Shown here in pieces: positions 8,385-17,248 of a DNA stretch of 64,000 bases; the first letter of the stretch is position 1, and each line of letters opens with the position of its first letter. A program made the translations under genes and the position numbers. The notes beneath the pieces are model-generated. The model was not told the origin of the DNA. It worked only from the letters and a program-made list of their open reading frames with translations, and searched no databases. The stretch is from Yoonia maritima. Its GTDB lineage: Bacteria > Pseudomonadota > Alphaproteobacteria > Rhodobacterales > Rhodobacteraceae. Where the stretch lies: positions 310,001-374,000 of the forward strand of contig NZ_PKFN01000007.1 of NCBI RefSeq assembly GCF_002933395.1, in the 5' to 3' direction.

Positions 8385-9731
8385 ATGAAGCCGTTTCCAA
8401 TTTCTATTGACGACCCGATCTCGTACCCCGGACCTCCCCCCTCAGACACAGATGTCGTCGTTATCGGCGGCGGAATTATTGGCGTTATGTCTGCGTGGGA
8501 ACTCGCTAAGCGCGGTGTGAATGTCGTGCTATTGGAAAAAGGCCGCATCGCCGCAGAGCAATCCTCGCGAAATTGGGGGTGGATTCGTGCGCAGGGCAGG
8601 GACGCGGCAGAAGTCCCAATCATGCAAGAAGCAGCCACGATGTGGCGTCAGATGGCAGATGAAATCGGTGAAGACATTGGATTGCGCCAAAGTGGTGTCA
8701 CCTATCTTGCGGCAAACGAAAAAAGTCTTGCCCGATACGAGGATTGGTTGCCAATCGCACATAATCACGGGCTCGATACCGTGTTAATGAGCGCGAAAGA
8801 AACGGCCGCACAATTTAAAGGATCAGCCACCACTTGGGCCGGGGCATTGTGGACGCCGGGCGATATGCGTGCGGAACCTTGGGTTGCTGTGCCAGCGTTG
8901 GCCCGCGCCGCTGCCCGCGATGGCGTGACAATTGTGGAAAGTTGCGCCGCGCGCATGATCGAAACCAAAGCAGGACGCGTGTCAGGTGTCATCACAGAAT
9001 CAGGTACGATTAATGCGTCATCTGTTGTGGTTGCTGGCGGGGCTTGGTCGTCACTGTTTTTGCGTCGTCACGGTGTCAAAATCCCACAGCTATCCGTGCG
9101 TGCGACTGTCGCAGCGACCGCGCCTGTTGAAAACGTCCACGATGGTGCCGCTGTCGATGACCGACTTGCATTTCGCAGACGACAAGACGGCGGATACACC
9201 TTGGCTGCGTCGGGGTTTCATGAACTTTATGTGGGACCTGACGCGTTTCGGGCCGTGGGCAGCTTTGCCGCGCAGTTAATGCAAGACCCGCTGGGTACGC
9301 GGCTAAAACCAGTGCCGCCCCGAGATTATCCAGATGCATGGGGTACGTCACGCCGCTGGGACGCAGATGACATTAGCCCGTTTGAGAAAATGCGCGTGTT
9401 GGACCCTGCGCCGAACATGAAAAAAGTCGCGAGCATGGCCCAGTCGTTCGCCGATACCTACCCTCAGCTAGGTAAAGTCGAAATTACAACAGCTTGGGCT
9501 GGGATGATCGACACGATGCCTGACGTTGTTCCCGTTGTAGACACCGTTGCCAATATGCCGGGTCTAACGATTGCGACGGGGATGTGTGGTCATGGATTTG
9601 GCATCGGTCCCGGCTTTGGTCGCTTGGTTGCCCAGCTTGTGACTGGTGACACTCTAAACCATGATATCAGCCGTTTCCGGCTGTCTCGTTTTCACGATGG
9701 ATCCAAGCTGACGCTTGGTCCTAACCTTTGA
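8385..9731 (+). CDS. FAD-dependent oxidoreductase (DAO family)
   Basis: A 448-residue flavoprotein with an N-terminal Rossmann FAD site (VVVIGGGIIGVMSAWELAKRG) and the SSRNWGWIRAQGRD segment common to D-amino-acid dehydrogenase-like and opine-oxidase-like proteins. The C-terminal GMCGHGFGIGPGFG loop closes the FAD site. Members oxidise a secondary amine or amino acid, often an opine, sarcosine or D-amino acid. The ATG directly abuts the stop codon of the M20 gene, so the two are probably translationally coupled. Together they suggest deacylation followed by oxidation of an imported amino-acid derivative. The exact substrate cannot be read from the sequence. Confidence 0.85.
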   Translation: MKPFPISIDDPISYPGPPPSDTDVVVIGGGIIGVMSAWELAKRGVNVVLLEKGRIAAEQSSRNWGWIRAQGRDAAEVPIMQEAATMWRQMADEIGEDIGLRQSGVTYLAANEKSLARYEDWLPIAHNHGLDTVLMSAKETAAQFKGSATTWAGALWTPGDMRAEPWVAVPALARAAARDGVTIVESCAARMIETKAGRVSGVITESGTINASSVVVAGGAWSSLFLRRHGVKIPQLSVRATVAATAPVENVHDGAAVDDRLAFRRRQDGGYTLAASGFHELYVGPDAFRAVGSFAAQLMQDPLGTRLKPVPPRDYPDAWGTSRRWDADDISPFEKMRVLDPAPNMKKVASMAQSFADTYPQLGKVEITTAWAGMIDTMPDVVPVVDTVANMPGLTIATGMCGHGFGIGPGFGRLVAQLVTGDTLNHDISRFRLSRFHDGSKLTLGPNL

Positions 9732-9792
9732 CCCACCTGTGACCTGTGCACAAACACGACACGATCACGCCTTACCTACTGGAGAGACCCAA

Positions 9793-10956
9793 ATGCCCGT
9801 CAAAAACCGTTTCGCAGAGCTGCTGCCAGAAATCACCGCATGGCGACGAGACTTGCACGAAAACCCCGAAATTCTGTTCGAGACACACCGGACATCAGCG
9901 ATTGTCGCAGACAAGCTAAAGGAATTTGGTTGCGATGAAATCGTAACCGGGATTGGGCGCACGGGCGTTGTCGGAATCATCAAAGGTAAGTCTGATAAAT
10001 CCGGTAAAGTCGTTGGTCTACGTGCCGATATGGATGCGCTGCCTATTCACGAACAAACCGGGCTTGAGTACAAATCCAAGACAGATGGCGCAATGCACGC
10101 TTGTGGTCATGATGGCCATACTGCGATGTTGCTGGGGGCGGCTAAATATCTGGCAGAGACGCGGAACTTTGACGGGACCGTTGTCGTGATTTTCCAACCT
10201 GCCGAAGAAGGTGGCGGTGGCGGCCGCGAGATGTGCGAAGACGGTATGATGGACCGCTGGAATATCCAAGAGGTCTATGGAATGCACAACTGGCCGGGCC
10301 ACGAAGTCGGATCATTTGCCATTCGTCCCGGCGCGTTTTTCGCGGCGACAGACCAGTTCGACATCACTATCGAAGGGTTGGGTGGACACGCAGCAAAGCC
10401 GCATCAGACGGTCGATTCTGTTGTCGTAGCGGCACATGTTGTGACGGCACTGCAAACAATCGCCAGCCGTAACGCTGACCCGGTTGATCAGGTTGTTGTC
10501 TCAGTCACGTCAATCGAATCGTCATCCAAAGCATTCAACGTCATCGCGCAGCGCGTGCAGCTGAAGGGCACGGTGCGTACGATGTCAAAAGGGATGCGCG
10601 ATCAGGCTGAAACCCGTCTTAAAGCCATTTGTGAAGGGACCGCTGCGACGTTCGGCGCGACTGCCGAAGTCACATACTATCGCGGCTACCCATGCATGGT
10701 AAACCACGAAGAACAGACCGAATTTGCAGCAGATGTGGCGAAATCCGTGTCAGGCGATTGCGATGACGCGCCACTTGTCATGGGCGGCGAAGATTTCGCA
10801 TTCATGCTCGAAGAACGTCCGGGCGCGTATATTCTAGTTGGGAACGGTGATTCTGCTGACGTGCACAACCCGCATTACAATTTCAACGACGATGCGATTC
10901 CAGCCGGCTGTAGCTGGTGGGCTGAAATCGTTGAAAAACGGATGCCTGCTGCGTAA
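9793..10956 (+). CDS. M20 family amidohydrolase (hippurate hydrolase-like)
   Basis: A 387-residue M20D hydrolase. The zinc and catalytic motifs are RADMDALP, HACGHDGHTAMLLG and FQPAEEGGGGG, with a final metal-binding region GGEDFAFM. This branch hydrolyses N-acyl or N-aromatic amino acids (hippurate, IAA conjugates, N-acetyl amino acids). The start at 9793 is preceded by GGAGAG at proper spacing; upstream in-frame codons are unlikely to be used. It is the third gene of the plus-strand operon divergent from dpp and the second M20 enzyme in it, so the pathway probably handles several acylated amino acids. A palindromic repeat lies in the convergent gap to moaA. Confidence 0.88.
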   Translation: MPVKNRFAELLPEITAWRRDLHENPEILFETHRTSAIVADKLKEFGCDEIVTGIGRTGVVGIIKGKSDKSGKVVGLRADMDALPIHEQTGLEYKSKTDGAMHACGHDGHTAMLLGAAKYLAETRNFDGTVVVIFQPAEEGGGGGREMCEDGMMDRWNIQEVYGMHNWPGHEVGSFAIRPGAFFAATDQFDITIEGLGGHAAKPHQTVDSVVVAAHVVTALQTIASRNADPVDQVVVSVTSIESSSKAFNVIAQRVQLKGTVRTMSKGMRDQAETRLKAICEGTAATFGATAEVTYYRGYPCMVNHEEQTEFAADVAKSVSGDCDDAPLVMGGEDFAFMLEERPGAYILVGNGDSADVHNPHYNFNDDAIPAGCSWWAEIVEKRMPAA

Positions 10957-10963
10957 GAAAAGC

Positions 10964-10986
10964 GGTGGGTTGAAACCCACCCTACG
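10964..10986. repeat. Palindromic repeat, copy 2
   Basis: GGTGGGTT (10964-10971), loop GA, AACCCACC (10974-10981), then CTACG. It sits in the 32-base gap between convergent stop codons (amidohydrolase and moaA), where its hairpin could act as a terminator on both strands. Confidence 0.75.
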
Positions 10987-10988
10987 GA

Positions 10989-11993
10989 TTAGCCGCCTGT
11001 GTGTGACATATGGCGGCTAACCTGCCCGTCGACCTTTTGCCGAGAATAGTCGAAATCGTGGCCTTTGGGCTTTAGTGCGATTGCCGCGCGAATGGCGTCA
11101 TCAAGTTCGGCATCTGCTTCTGAGGCACGAAGTGGGCCGCGAAGGTCTGAATGCCCTTCTTGCCCTAGGCAGGTATAAATCTCACCTGTGCAGGTGACCC
11201 GCACGCGGTTGCAGCTTTCGCAAAAGTTATGCGACAGGGGCGTGATAAAGCCGATCTTTTGGCCTGTGTTTTCCATGCGAATATAACGTGCCGGCCCGCC
11301 GGTTTTTTCAGTCAAATCGGTCAGCTCCGACCGAGACGCAAGCTGCGTACGCAGATCTTTGAGTGACCAGTATTGGCCAAAGCGATCTTCGTTGCCGATG
11401 TCGCCCATTGGCATGACCTCAATGAAGGTCAAGTCCATGTCACGTGACGCACACCAATCCGTCAGTGTGAATAATTCATCTTCGTTAAACCCTTTCAGCG
11501 CGACAGTATTGATCTTGACGCGCAGGCCAGCCTTCTGAGCGGCGTCAATGCCGCGGATCACTTGGGGCAGGCGGCCCCAGCGCGTGATGTCGGCGAATTT
11601 TTGTTCATCCAGCGTATCCAAAGACACGTTAATCCGGCGAACCCCTGCAGCGTATAGGTCGTTTGCAAAGCGTTCCAGTTGGCTACCGTTTGTGGTGACG
11701 GTCAGTTCCTTTAGCGCGCCGCTATCCAAATGCCGGGACATGCTGCGGAAAAACGTCATGATGTCGCGGCGGACCAAGGGTTCACCACCCGTGATGCGCA
11801 GCTTTTTGACGCCCAGTCGAATAAAGGCGGAACACATTCGGTCGAGCTCTTCGAGCGTCAGCAGTTCTTTCTTTGGTAGAAAGGTCATGTTTTCTGACAT
11901 GCAATAGACGCAGCGGAAATCGCAACGATCGGTTACCGATACGCGAAGGTATTCGATGGCGCGGGCGAATGGGTCGATCAAGGGCTGGCTCAT
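10989..11993 (-). CDS. moaA: GTP 3',8-cyclase MoaA (molybdenum cofactor biosynthesis)
   Basis: A 334-residue radical SAM enzyme that starts molybdopterin synthesis by converting GTP to (8S)-3',8-cyclo-7,8-dihydroguanosine triphosphate. The SAM-cluster motif is CDFRCVYC (residues about 24-31). The C-terminal cluster is formed by [13 protein letters not shown] and a further cysteine in YTCLGQ. The protein ends in the conserved Gly-Gly pair required for activity. Length is normal. It stands alone on the minus strand with no other moa or moe gene near. The 85-base gap to the divergent lipoprotein gene must contain its promoter; I see no molybdenum-cofactor riboswitch there. Confidence 0.96.
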   Translation of the reverse strand: MSQPLIDPFARAIEYLRVSVTDRCDFRCVYCMSENMTFLPKKELLTLEELDRMCSAFIRLGVKKLRITGGEPLVRRDIMTFFRSMSRHLDSGALKELTVTTNGSQLERFANDLYAAGVRRINVSLDTLDEQKFADITRWGRLPQVIRGIDAAQKAGLRVKINTVALKGFNEDELFTLTDWCASRDMDLTFIEVMPMGDIGNEDRFGQYWSLKDLRTQLASRSELTDLTEKTGGPARYIRMENTGQKIGFITPLSHNFCESCNRVRVTCTGEIYTCLGQEGHSDLRGPLRASEADAELDDAIRAAIALKPKGHDFDYSRQKVDGQVSRHMSHTGG

Positions 11994-12078
11994 GCAAGTA
12001 ACGTAGGGATGCGCGTTGATGAGCGCAAGCGCGCTGAGTGGTGTTGTAACCTGCCAAGGTGCTGATTAGGTTTGGTCT

Positions 12079-12549
12079 ATGAATGCAAAACTGATCCTCC
12101 CGCTTGTTGCCTTGACTGGCTGTACGACACCTTCGTTTCAGGGTGTTTTCGCCCCAGGGAATACATCCGACGTGGCCGCGCCAACACCTACTTTGGACGA
12201 GACACCTGCGCCGCCGCCGCCAGCGAATGCCACAACGGTTGCGCAATTTGATACTACAACGGAAGATGATCGCGCTGCGGCGGTGACGCAGGTCACAACT
12301 GCAGAGACAAGGTTAGGTGTTTCAATTGCATCGCTTGGGTCGCCTACAGACCCTGGGATTTGGTTGAAAACACCGCTGATTGACGAACTGAGTAGAGGGC
12401 GGGTCGTTTACAACGGGACTTCGGTGAACGTTGAATTGCGACCATCAGGGGGCGCGCCCGGTTCTGGCAGCCAAATCAGCCTTGCCGCGATGCGATTAAT
12501 CGAAGCGCCGCTGACGAGCTTGCCAGAGTTGGAAGTGTTCAAACAATAG
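12079..12549 (+). CDS. Small lipoprotein of unknown function
   Basis: A 156-residue protein with a lipoprotein signal peptide; the lipobox ALTGC puts the lipidated cysteine at residue 14. A Pro/Ala/Thr-rich linker (about 25-55) with a PAPPPPA stretch follows, then a small folded region (about 65-156) containing GVSIASLGSPTDPGIWLKTP and a C-terminal LPELEVF. Homologues appear to be common in Rhodobacterales, but I recognise no catalytic motif. The stop codon overlaps the stem of palindromic repeat copy 3. It is divergent from moaA, but nothing links their functions. Confidence 0.75.
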   Translation: MNAKLILPLVALTGCTTPSFQGVFAPGNTSDVAAPTPTLDETPAPPPPANATTVAQFDTTTEDDRAAAVTQVTTAETRLGVSIASLGSPTDPGIWLKTPLIDELSRGRVVYNGTSVNVELRPSGGAPGSGSQISLAAMRLIEAPLTSLPELEVFKQ

Positions 12550-12571
12550 GTGGATTAAAATCCACCCTACG
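12549..12571. repeat. Palindromic repeat, copy 3, containing two stop codons
   Basis: GGTGGATT (12549-12556), loop AA, AATCCACC (12559-12566), then CTACG. The last base of the lipoprotein TAG stop is the first base of the stem. The CTA at 12567-12569 is the TAG stop of the DNA-repair gene on the minus strand. The paired T-A change in both arms relative to copies 1 and 2 keeps the stem intact. Confidence 0.75.
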
Positions 12572-13253
12572 CCGGCAAATTACGCTGGGCGGTTTTGACT
12601 GTAGATGGCTTCATGTCAGCACCGTGGCGGGTCAAGAACATTTGAACGCGATCAGCATCATGTTTGGATAGCTCGCGTAGCCAAAGACCCAACGCTTTTT
12701 GGATTTGACGGTCTTGGTCGGTGATATAGCCTGCCGCCCATCCCATGACACGATCACGTACCGCAAGATCAGTCGGCTTTGGGTTGTTTTTCTTTGTCCA
12801 CGGTAGCGTCATGGTGAGTGCTGCGCGACGTGTCCACATGTGATTGGACACAGCCCATTCTGCGACCTGATCCAGACGGGTTGGGTCAGCGACAAGACGT
12901 TTTTGTCCTGCGGTGCTGACTTGATCTGCGATGGCCTCATCGTCGAGATCAGGAACCCACGACGCGATCAAAGCCCATGCTTCGCTGTCGTCGGGGCGAA
13001 TACGTGCCTGGACAAGCAACTTAGCGGCAGCGATGCGTGCTTCGTGGACATTGCTTTTCCATAGGCCACGGGCCAGCGTAAGACGCGCGTCAAGGTCGTC
13101 TTCGGCGCGCCATTCTTTGACCATTTCGTCGATCACCGGATTGGCCAGACCAAGATAGGGGCGGTCGACCTTGTGGTACCGGTGCATTTCTGCGGCTTTG
13201 GCTGGATCGCCTGCTGCGCGTAATGCGTCCAAGGCTTCGCGTTTTGTGGTCAT
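12567..13253 (-). CDS. DNA alkylation repair protein, AlkD family (HEAT-repeat glycosylase)
   Basis: A 228-residue, all-helical HEAT-like repeat protein of the AlkD family, DNA glycosylases that remove bulky or positively charged alkylated bases without base flipping. Family signs are RLTLARGLWKSNVHEAR, the tryptophan and acidic residues of IASWVPDLDDEA, TRRAALTMTLPW and the near-C-terminal IQKALGLWLREL. The start overlaps the glmS stop in an ATGA arrangement, so it is probably the last gene of a glmU-glmS-alkD operon. This is an odd partner for amino-sugar synthesis. Its stop codon lies inside palindromic repeat copy 3. Confidence 0.85.
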   Translation of the reverse strand: MTTKREALDALRAAGDPAKAAEMHRYHKVDRPYLGLANPVIDEMVKEWRAEDDLDARLTLARGLWKSNVHEARIAAAKLLVQARIRPDDSEAWALIASWVPDLDDEAIADQVSTAGQKRLVADPTRLDQVAEWAVSNHMWTRRAALTMTLPWTKKNNPKPTDLAVRDRVMGWAAGYITDQDRQIQKALGLWLRELSKHDADRVQMFLTRHGADMKPSTVKTAQRNLPA

Positions 13254-15073
13254 TCTACAGTCACCGATTTGGCTAGGTTACGTGGTTGATCCACATCTGT
13301 ACCCTTTGCGATGGCGGTATGATAGGCCAATAACTGCGCGGGAACCGCATAAAGGATCGGCGCAAGGAATGGATCAATTTCGGGCATGATGATTGTGTCC
13401 CAAACACCTTCTCCAGCCTCTGATGCGCCTTTCTGATCGGTGATTAAAAGAACCTTGCCGCCGCGCGCCATGACTTCTTGCATGTTCGAGATTGTCTTGT
13501 CGAACAGCGCGTCGCGCGGTGCCATGACAATCACGGGCACATGCTGGTCAACTAGCGCGATTGGCCCATGTTTTAATTCGCCAGATGCGTAGGCTTCGGC
13601 ATGTATGTAGCTGATTTCTTTTAGTTTTAATGCGCCTTCGTGGGCGAGGGGATACATCGCGCCGCGTCCCAGAAAGAGGATGTCGCGTGCTTCGGACAGC
13701 TCGGCTGCTACAATTTTTGTTCGGTCTTCGATACCAAGTGCAAGGTTTAAAATACCCGGCATACTGCGCAGGTTACCCAGCTTTTCAGAGAGTTCGGCAT
13801 CAGTCATTCGGCCACGCGCATGTGCGGCGTTCAAGGCAAGGATTGCCAGTGTTGTCAGTTGGCATGTGAATGCTTTAGTCGATGCAACGCCGATTTCAGT
13901 ACCTGCTAAGATTGGCAAAGAAAGGTTGCTTTCGCGTGCGATTGAACTTTCGGGGACATTCACGACAGATACGATTTTCGCGGCCTTGCCTTCCATATAG
14001 CGCAGGGCAGCCAAGGTATCAGCGGTTTCACCTGATTGGCTGACGAATAGCGCGACGGTACCCGGTGTGACGGGAGGTTCACGGTAGCGGAATTCTGACG
14101 CGACATCGACCTCTACTGGAATGCCCGCGATTTGTTCAAACCAGTATTTCGCAACCAAACAGGCGTAGAATGCTGTGCCGCAGGCAACCATCGTCATGCG
14201 TTCGACTTGTGTGAAATCCAAGCCCGGTTCGGGCAGGGTCACTGCGGTTGCGTCAGCGTTGATATAATGGGCGAGAGCGCCTTGCAGCACTGTTGGCTGC
14301 TCGGCGATTTCTTTGGCCATAAAGTGTTTGTAACCGCTTTTGTCGACCTGCGCGGTGTCGATTTGGATCGTCTTAATCGCGCGATTTGCAATGTTGCCTG
14401 CGCGGTCGCGGATTTCGATTGAAGTGCGGGTGATGACAGCCCAGTCACCTTCCTCTAGGTAGCTGATCCGATCTGTCATTGGGGCAAGTGCAATGGCGTC
14501 GGACCCAACGAACATTTCTCCATCGCCGTAACCGATTGCGAGGGGGGAGCCTTTGCGCGCTGCTATGAGCAGATCATCTTCGCCATCAAATAAGAAACAA
14601 AGCGCATATGCACCTTCGAGCCGGGCAATCGTTTGCGCCGCGGCATCCACAGGCGATAACCCTTGGTCGCGGTAGTATTGGGCGAGAAGGGCGACGGTTT
14701 CAGTATCGGTGTCGGTTTCGAAGCCGATGCCTTCGGTGGCAAGAAACTCGCGGAGTTCGCGGAAATTTTCGACAATACCGTTGTGCACAACCGCAACGCC
14801 GCCAGCGCGGTGGGGGTGAGCGTTACCAACATTCGGGACGCCATGTGTTGCCCAACGTGTATGCCCGATCCCGGCTTTGCCTGCGAGCGGTTCATGAACA
14901 AGCAAATCTGAGAGGTTCACCAGCTTTCCGACTGCGCGACGGCGGTCCAGCCGTAGGTCATTCACAGTTGCGATGCCTGCGCTATCGTAACCGCGATACT
15001 CGAGCCGCTTTAATGCCTCGACTAAGATTGGCGCGGCCTCGTGATTTCCCAGTACGCCTACAATACCACACAT
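13250..15073 (-). CDS. glmS: Glutamine--fructose-6-phosphate aminotransferase GlmS
   Basis: A 607-residue cytoplasmic enzyme that makes glucosamine-6-phosphate, the first step to UDP-GlcNAc for peptidoglycan and lipopolysaccharide. The N-terminal glutaminase begins MCGIVGV with the nucleophilic Cys at position 2, followed by GIGHTRWATHG. Two C-terminal SIS isomerase domains follow (VACGTAFYACLVAKYW and FLGRGAMYPLAHEGALKLKE). It ends with the conserved KSVTVE. The gene begins 2 bases after glmU and overlaps alkD. I see no glmS ribozyme between glmU and glmS; there is no space for one. Confidence 0.97.
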   Translation of the reverse strand: MCGIVGVLGNHEAAPILVEALKRLEYRGYDSAGIATVNDLRLDRRRAVGKLVNLSDLLVHEPLAGKAGIGHTRWATHGVPNVGNAHPHRAGGVAVVHNGIVENFRELREFLATEGIGFETDTDTETVALLAQYYRDQGLSPVDAAAQTIARLEGAYALCFLFDGEDDLLIAARKGSPLAIGYGDGEMFVGSDAIALAPMTDRISYLEEGDWAVITRTSIEIRDRAGNIANRAIKTIQIDTAQVDKSGYKHFMAKEIAEQPTVLQGALAHYINADATAVTLPEPGLDFTQVERMTMVACGTAFYACLVAKYWFEQIAGIPVEVDVASEFRYREPPVTPGTVALFVSQSGETADTLAALRYMEGKAAKIVSVVNVPESSIARESNLSLPILAGTEIGVASTKAFTCQLTTLAILALNAAHARGRMTDAELSEKLGNLRSMPGILNLALGIEDRTKIVAAELSEARDILFLGRGAMYPLAHEGALKLKEISYIHAEAYASGELKHGPIALVDQHVPVIVMAPRDALFDKTISNMQEVMARGGKVLLITDQKGASEAGEGVWDTIIMPEIDPFLAPILYAVPAQLLAYHTAIAKGTDVDQPRNLAKSVTVE

Positions 15074-15075
15074 GA

Positions 15076-16419
15076 TTATTTTCCTTTTGCTTTCAGCGCG
15101 CGCAATCTGTCGAACAGACGTACAGCGAGGCCAGCTTTGTTTTCTTGGCGTGCACGGGCGAGGGCCAAATCGCCAGCAGGCACGTCACGCGTGATGATCG
15201 AACCAGAGCCTGTCATTGCTTCTGCGCCGACTTCGACGGGGGCAACCAGCATTGTATTTGATCCTATAAAGGCATCAGGCCCGATGGTTGTCTTATGCTT
15301 AAAGAAACCATCGTAGTTACATGTGATGGTACCCGCGCCGATATTCGCGCGTGCGCCAATGGTTGCGTCACCGATATAAGACAAGTGGTTAACTTTGGCC
15401 CCTTCGTGAACTTGCGCATTCTTGATTTCGACGAAGTTCCCGACCTTTACGTCTTCGGCCAGTTCCGCGCCGGGGCGTAGGCGGGCATAGGGTCCTACGA
15501 TCGCGCCGCGCGAAACATGGCAGCCTTCTAAATGTGAGAACGCGCGGATCGTTGCGCCCGTTTCCACGGTCACACCCGGCCCGAAAACGACGTTGGGTTC
15601 GATGACCGTATCGCGTCCAATATAGGTATCATGGGCAAAGAACACGGTCTCTGGCGCGGATAGCGTGACGCCGTCATCTTGTGCATTCGCACGCGCACGA
15701 GACTGATACAATGCTTCTGCCCGCGCCAACTCTGCCCGAGAGTTGATACCAAGTGTTTCGGATTCGTCGCAGCGCACAACGGTCGCAGATAGGCCGCGTG
15801 CACGTGCAATCCCAACGATGTCGGTTAAATAGAACTCTTCGGCGGCGTTGTCGTTTTCGACGGCGTCGATTAGATCAAAAAGAGTTTTTGAGTTGGCCGT
15901 AATAACGCCGCTATTGCAGAGAGTTACGGATCGTTCTTCGTCTGTTGCATCTTTGAATTCCACGATCCGATCTAATTGATCGTCTTTGGTAATCAATCGT
16001 CCATAACGTTCAGTTACGGCTGCCTCAAATCCTAAAACAACCACATCATGGGTTAGCCGCGCCGCTGTCATTGCAGCAAGCGTTTCAGGGCTGATAAATG
16101 GGGTGTCGCCGTAAAGAACAATCGCGTCGCCGTCGAAACCAGCTAAAGCCTCGCGGGCTTGAGCGACGGCATGCGCAGTACCAAGCTGTTCAGATTGCAA
16201 TGCGATTGTCGCTTCTGGATCATAAGCTTTCGCAGCCTTTTCGACCTCGGCTGCGCCATGCCCGGCGACCACAACAGTGTGATCGGGATTGAGTGCGGCA
16301 CCCGCCTTCATGGCGTGCACAAGCATGGGCGCGCCAGCGATCTGGTGCAGCACCTTTGGCATGTCAGAGTTCATGCGGGTGCCCATACCGGCGGCAAGAA
16401 TAATTAATGCGGTCGTCAT
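15076..16419 (-). CDS. glmU: Bifunctional GlmU (N-acetyltransferase / uridyltransferase)
   Basis: A 447-residue enzyme that acetylates glucosamine-1-phosphate and couples it to UTP to give UDP-GlcNAc. The N-terminal nucleotidyltransferase domain (1 to about 225) opens with ILAAGMGTRMNSDMPKVLH. The C-terminal left-handed beta-helix (about 250-430) shows hexapeptide repeats and the acetyltransferase signature KVNHLSYIGDATIGARANIG. Two bases separate it from glmS, so the two consecutive UDP-GlcNAc enzymes are co-expressed. It is divergent from gph across 128 bases. Confidence 0.97.
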   Translation of the reverse strand: MTTALIILAAGMGTRMNSDMPKVLHQIAGAPMLVHAMKAGAALNPDHTVVVAGHGAAEVEKAAKAYDPEATIALQSEQLGTAHAVAQAREALAGFDGDAIVLYGDTPFISPETLAAMTAARLTHDVVVLGFEAAVTERYGRLITKDDQLDRIVEFKDATDEERSVTLCNSGVITANSKTLFDLIDAVENDNAAEEFYLTDIVGIARARGLSATVVRCDESETLGINSRAELARAEALYQSRARANAQDDGVTLSAPETVFFAHDTYIGRDTVIEPNVVFGPGVTVETGATIRAFSHLEGCHVSRGAIVGPYARLRPGAELAEDVKVGNFVEIKNAQVHEGAKVNHLSYIGDATIGARANIGAGTITCNYDGFFKHKTTIGPDAFIGSNTMLVAPVEVGAEAMTGSGSIITRDVPAGDLALARARQENKAGLAVRLFDRLRALKAKGK

Positions 16420-16547
16420 TACTGCCTCAACCTATCTATTTGGTCCGTCTTCTACTTGGGTTTTTCATTATCACAAGGGGCAAGGGCTTCACATCAGTTT
16501 ACATGGCGTTACAGATGGTGCCGACTGAATTCAAAAAGGGCCATCAT

Positions 16548-17210
16548 ATGCGCACCGTTATCTTTGACCTCGATGGAACACTTGCGGATACGAGCGGTGA
16601 CCTGATCGCAGCCGCGAATAGCTGTTTTCGTGGGCTGGGTTTAGGTGATCTGTTGAATGTCGAACATGATGCTGGCACCGCATTACGTGGTGGGCGCGCG
16701 ATGTTGACGCTGGGCTTTTCGCGGGTTGAAGGTTTTGATCAGGATGAGGTCGATCGCCAATACCCGATTTTGTTGGATGCTTATGCGCAAGACATCAACA
16801 GCCATACGGTGTTGTATCCCGGCGCGATGGAAGCTGTCGAACAGCTTAAATCATTGGGCTATGCTGTTGGCATTGCCACGAATAAACCCGAAGATATTGC
16901 TGAAACCTTGATGCAAAGTCTTGGCGTGCGTGATGCATTCGCATCGCTTGTTGGGGCAGACACGTTGCCCGTTCGCAAGCCAGACCCAGAGCATCACTTT
17001 GAGGCGGTGCGTCGCGCGGGTGGGGATCCGCTCCAGTCGTTGTTGGTTGGCGATACTGCAACTGACCGTGATACATCCCGCAATGCTGGGGTGCCGTCTG
17101 TGCTCGTGACGTTTGGGCCGGGGCGGGATGATATACGTGCATTAGAACCTGAAGCAACGATTGATCACTTTGATGAATTGGTTGGTGTCGTCGCAAAGTT
17201 GATCGGGTAA
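16548..17210 (+). CDS. gph: HAD-family hydrolase, phosphoglycolate phosphatase-like
   Basis: A 220-residue HAD-like phosphatase. Motif I is FDLDGTLADT, motif II lies in IATNKPED, motif III is RKPDPEH, and motif IV is LLVGDTATDRDTSRNAG. This is the Gph arrangement, which dephosphorylates 2-phosphoglycolate formed during DNA repair or photorespiration; sugar phosphates are an alternative. I start at the ATG at 16548 because AAAAAGG precedes it and the motif begins at once; a 47-codon in-frame extension exists but is not family-like. It is divergent from glmU and probably co-transcribed with the DegT-type gene 38 bases downstream. Confidence 0.82.
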   Translation: MRTVIFDLDGTLADTSGDLIAAANSCFRGLGLGDLLNVEHDAGTALRGGRAMLTLGFSRVEGFDQDEVDRQYPILLDAYAQDINSHTVLYPGAMEAVEQLKSLGYAVGIATNKPEDIAETLMQSLGVRDAFASLVGADTLPVRKPDPEHHFEAVRRAGGDPLQSLLVGDTATDRDTSRNAGVPSVLVTFGPGRDDIRALEPEATIDHFDELVGVVAKLIG

Positions 17211-17248
17211 CTATTGACGGTGGTAAATTTGGTGCACAAAGTTCCGCA

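Noticed and set aside
12079-12549. Possible sugar-acid dehydratase label for the lipoprotein.
   Set aside because: It is far too short, exported and without a dehydratase motif; unknown lipoprotein is safer.
16407-16547. N-terminal extension of gph.
   Set aside because: Motif I starts right after the ATG at 16548, which has a ribosome site; the extension overlaps the glmU start.
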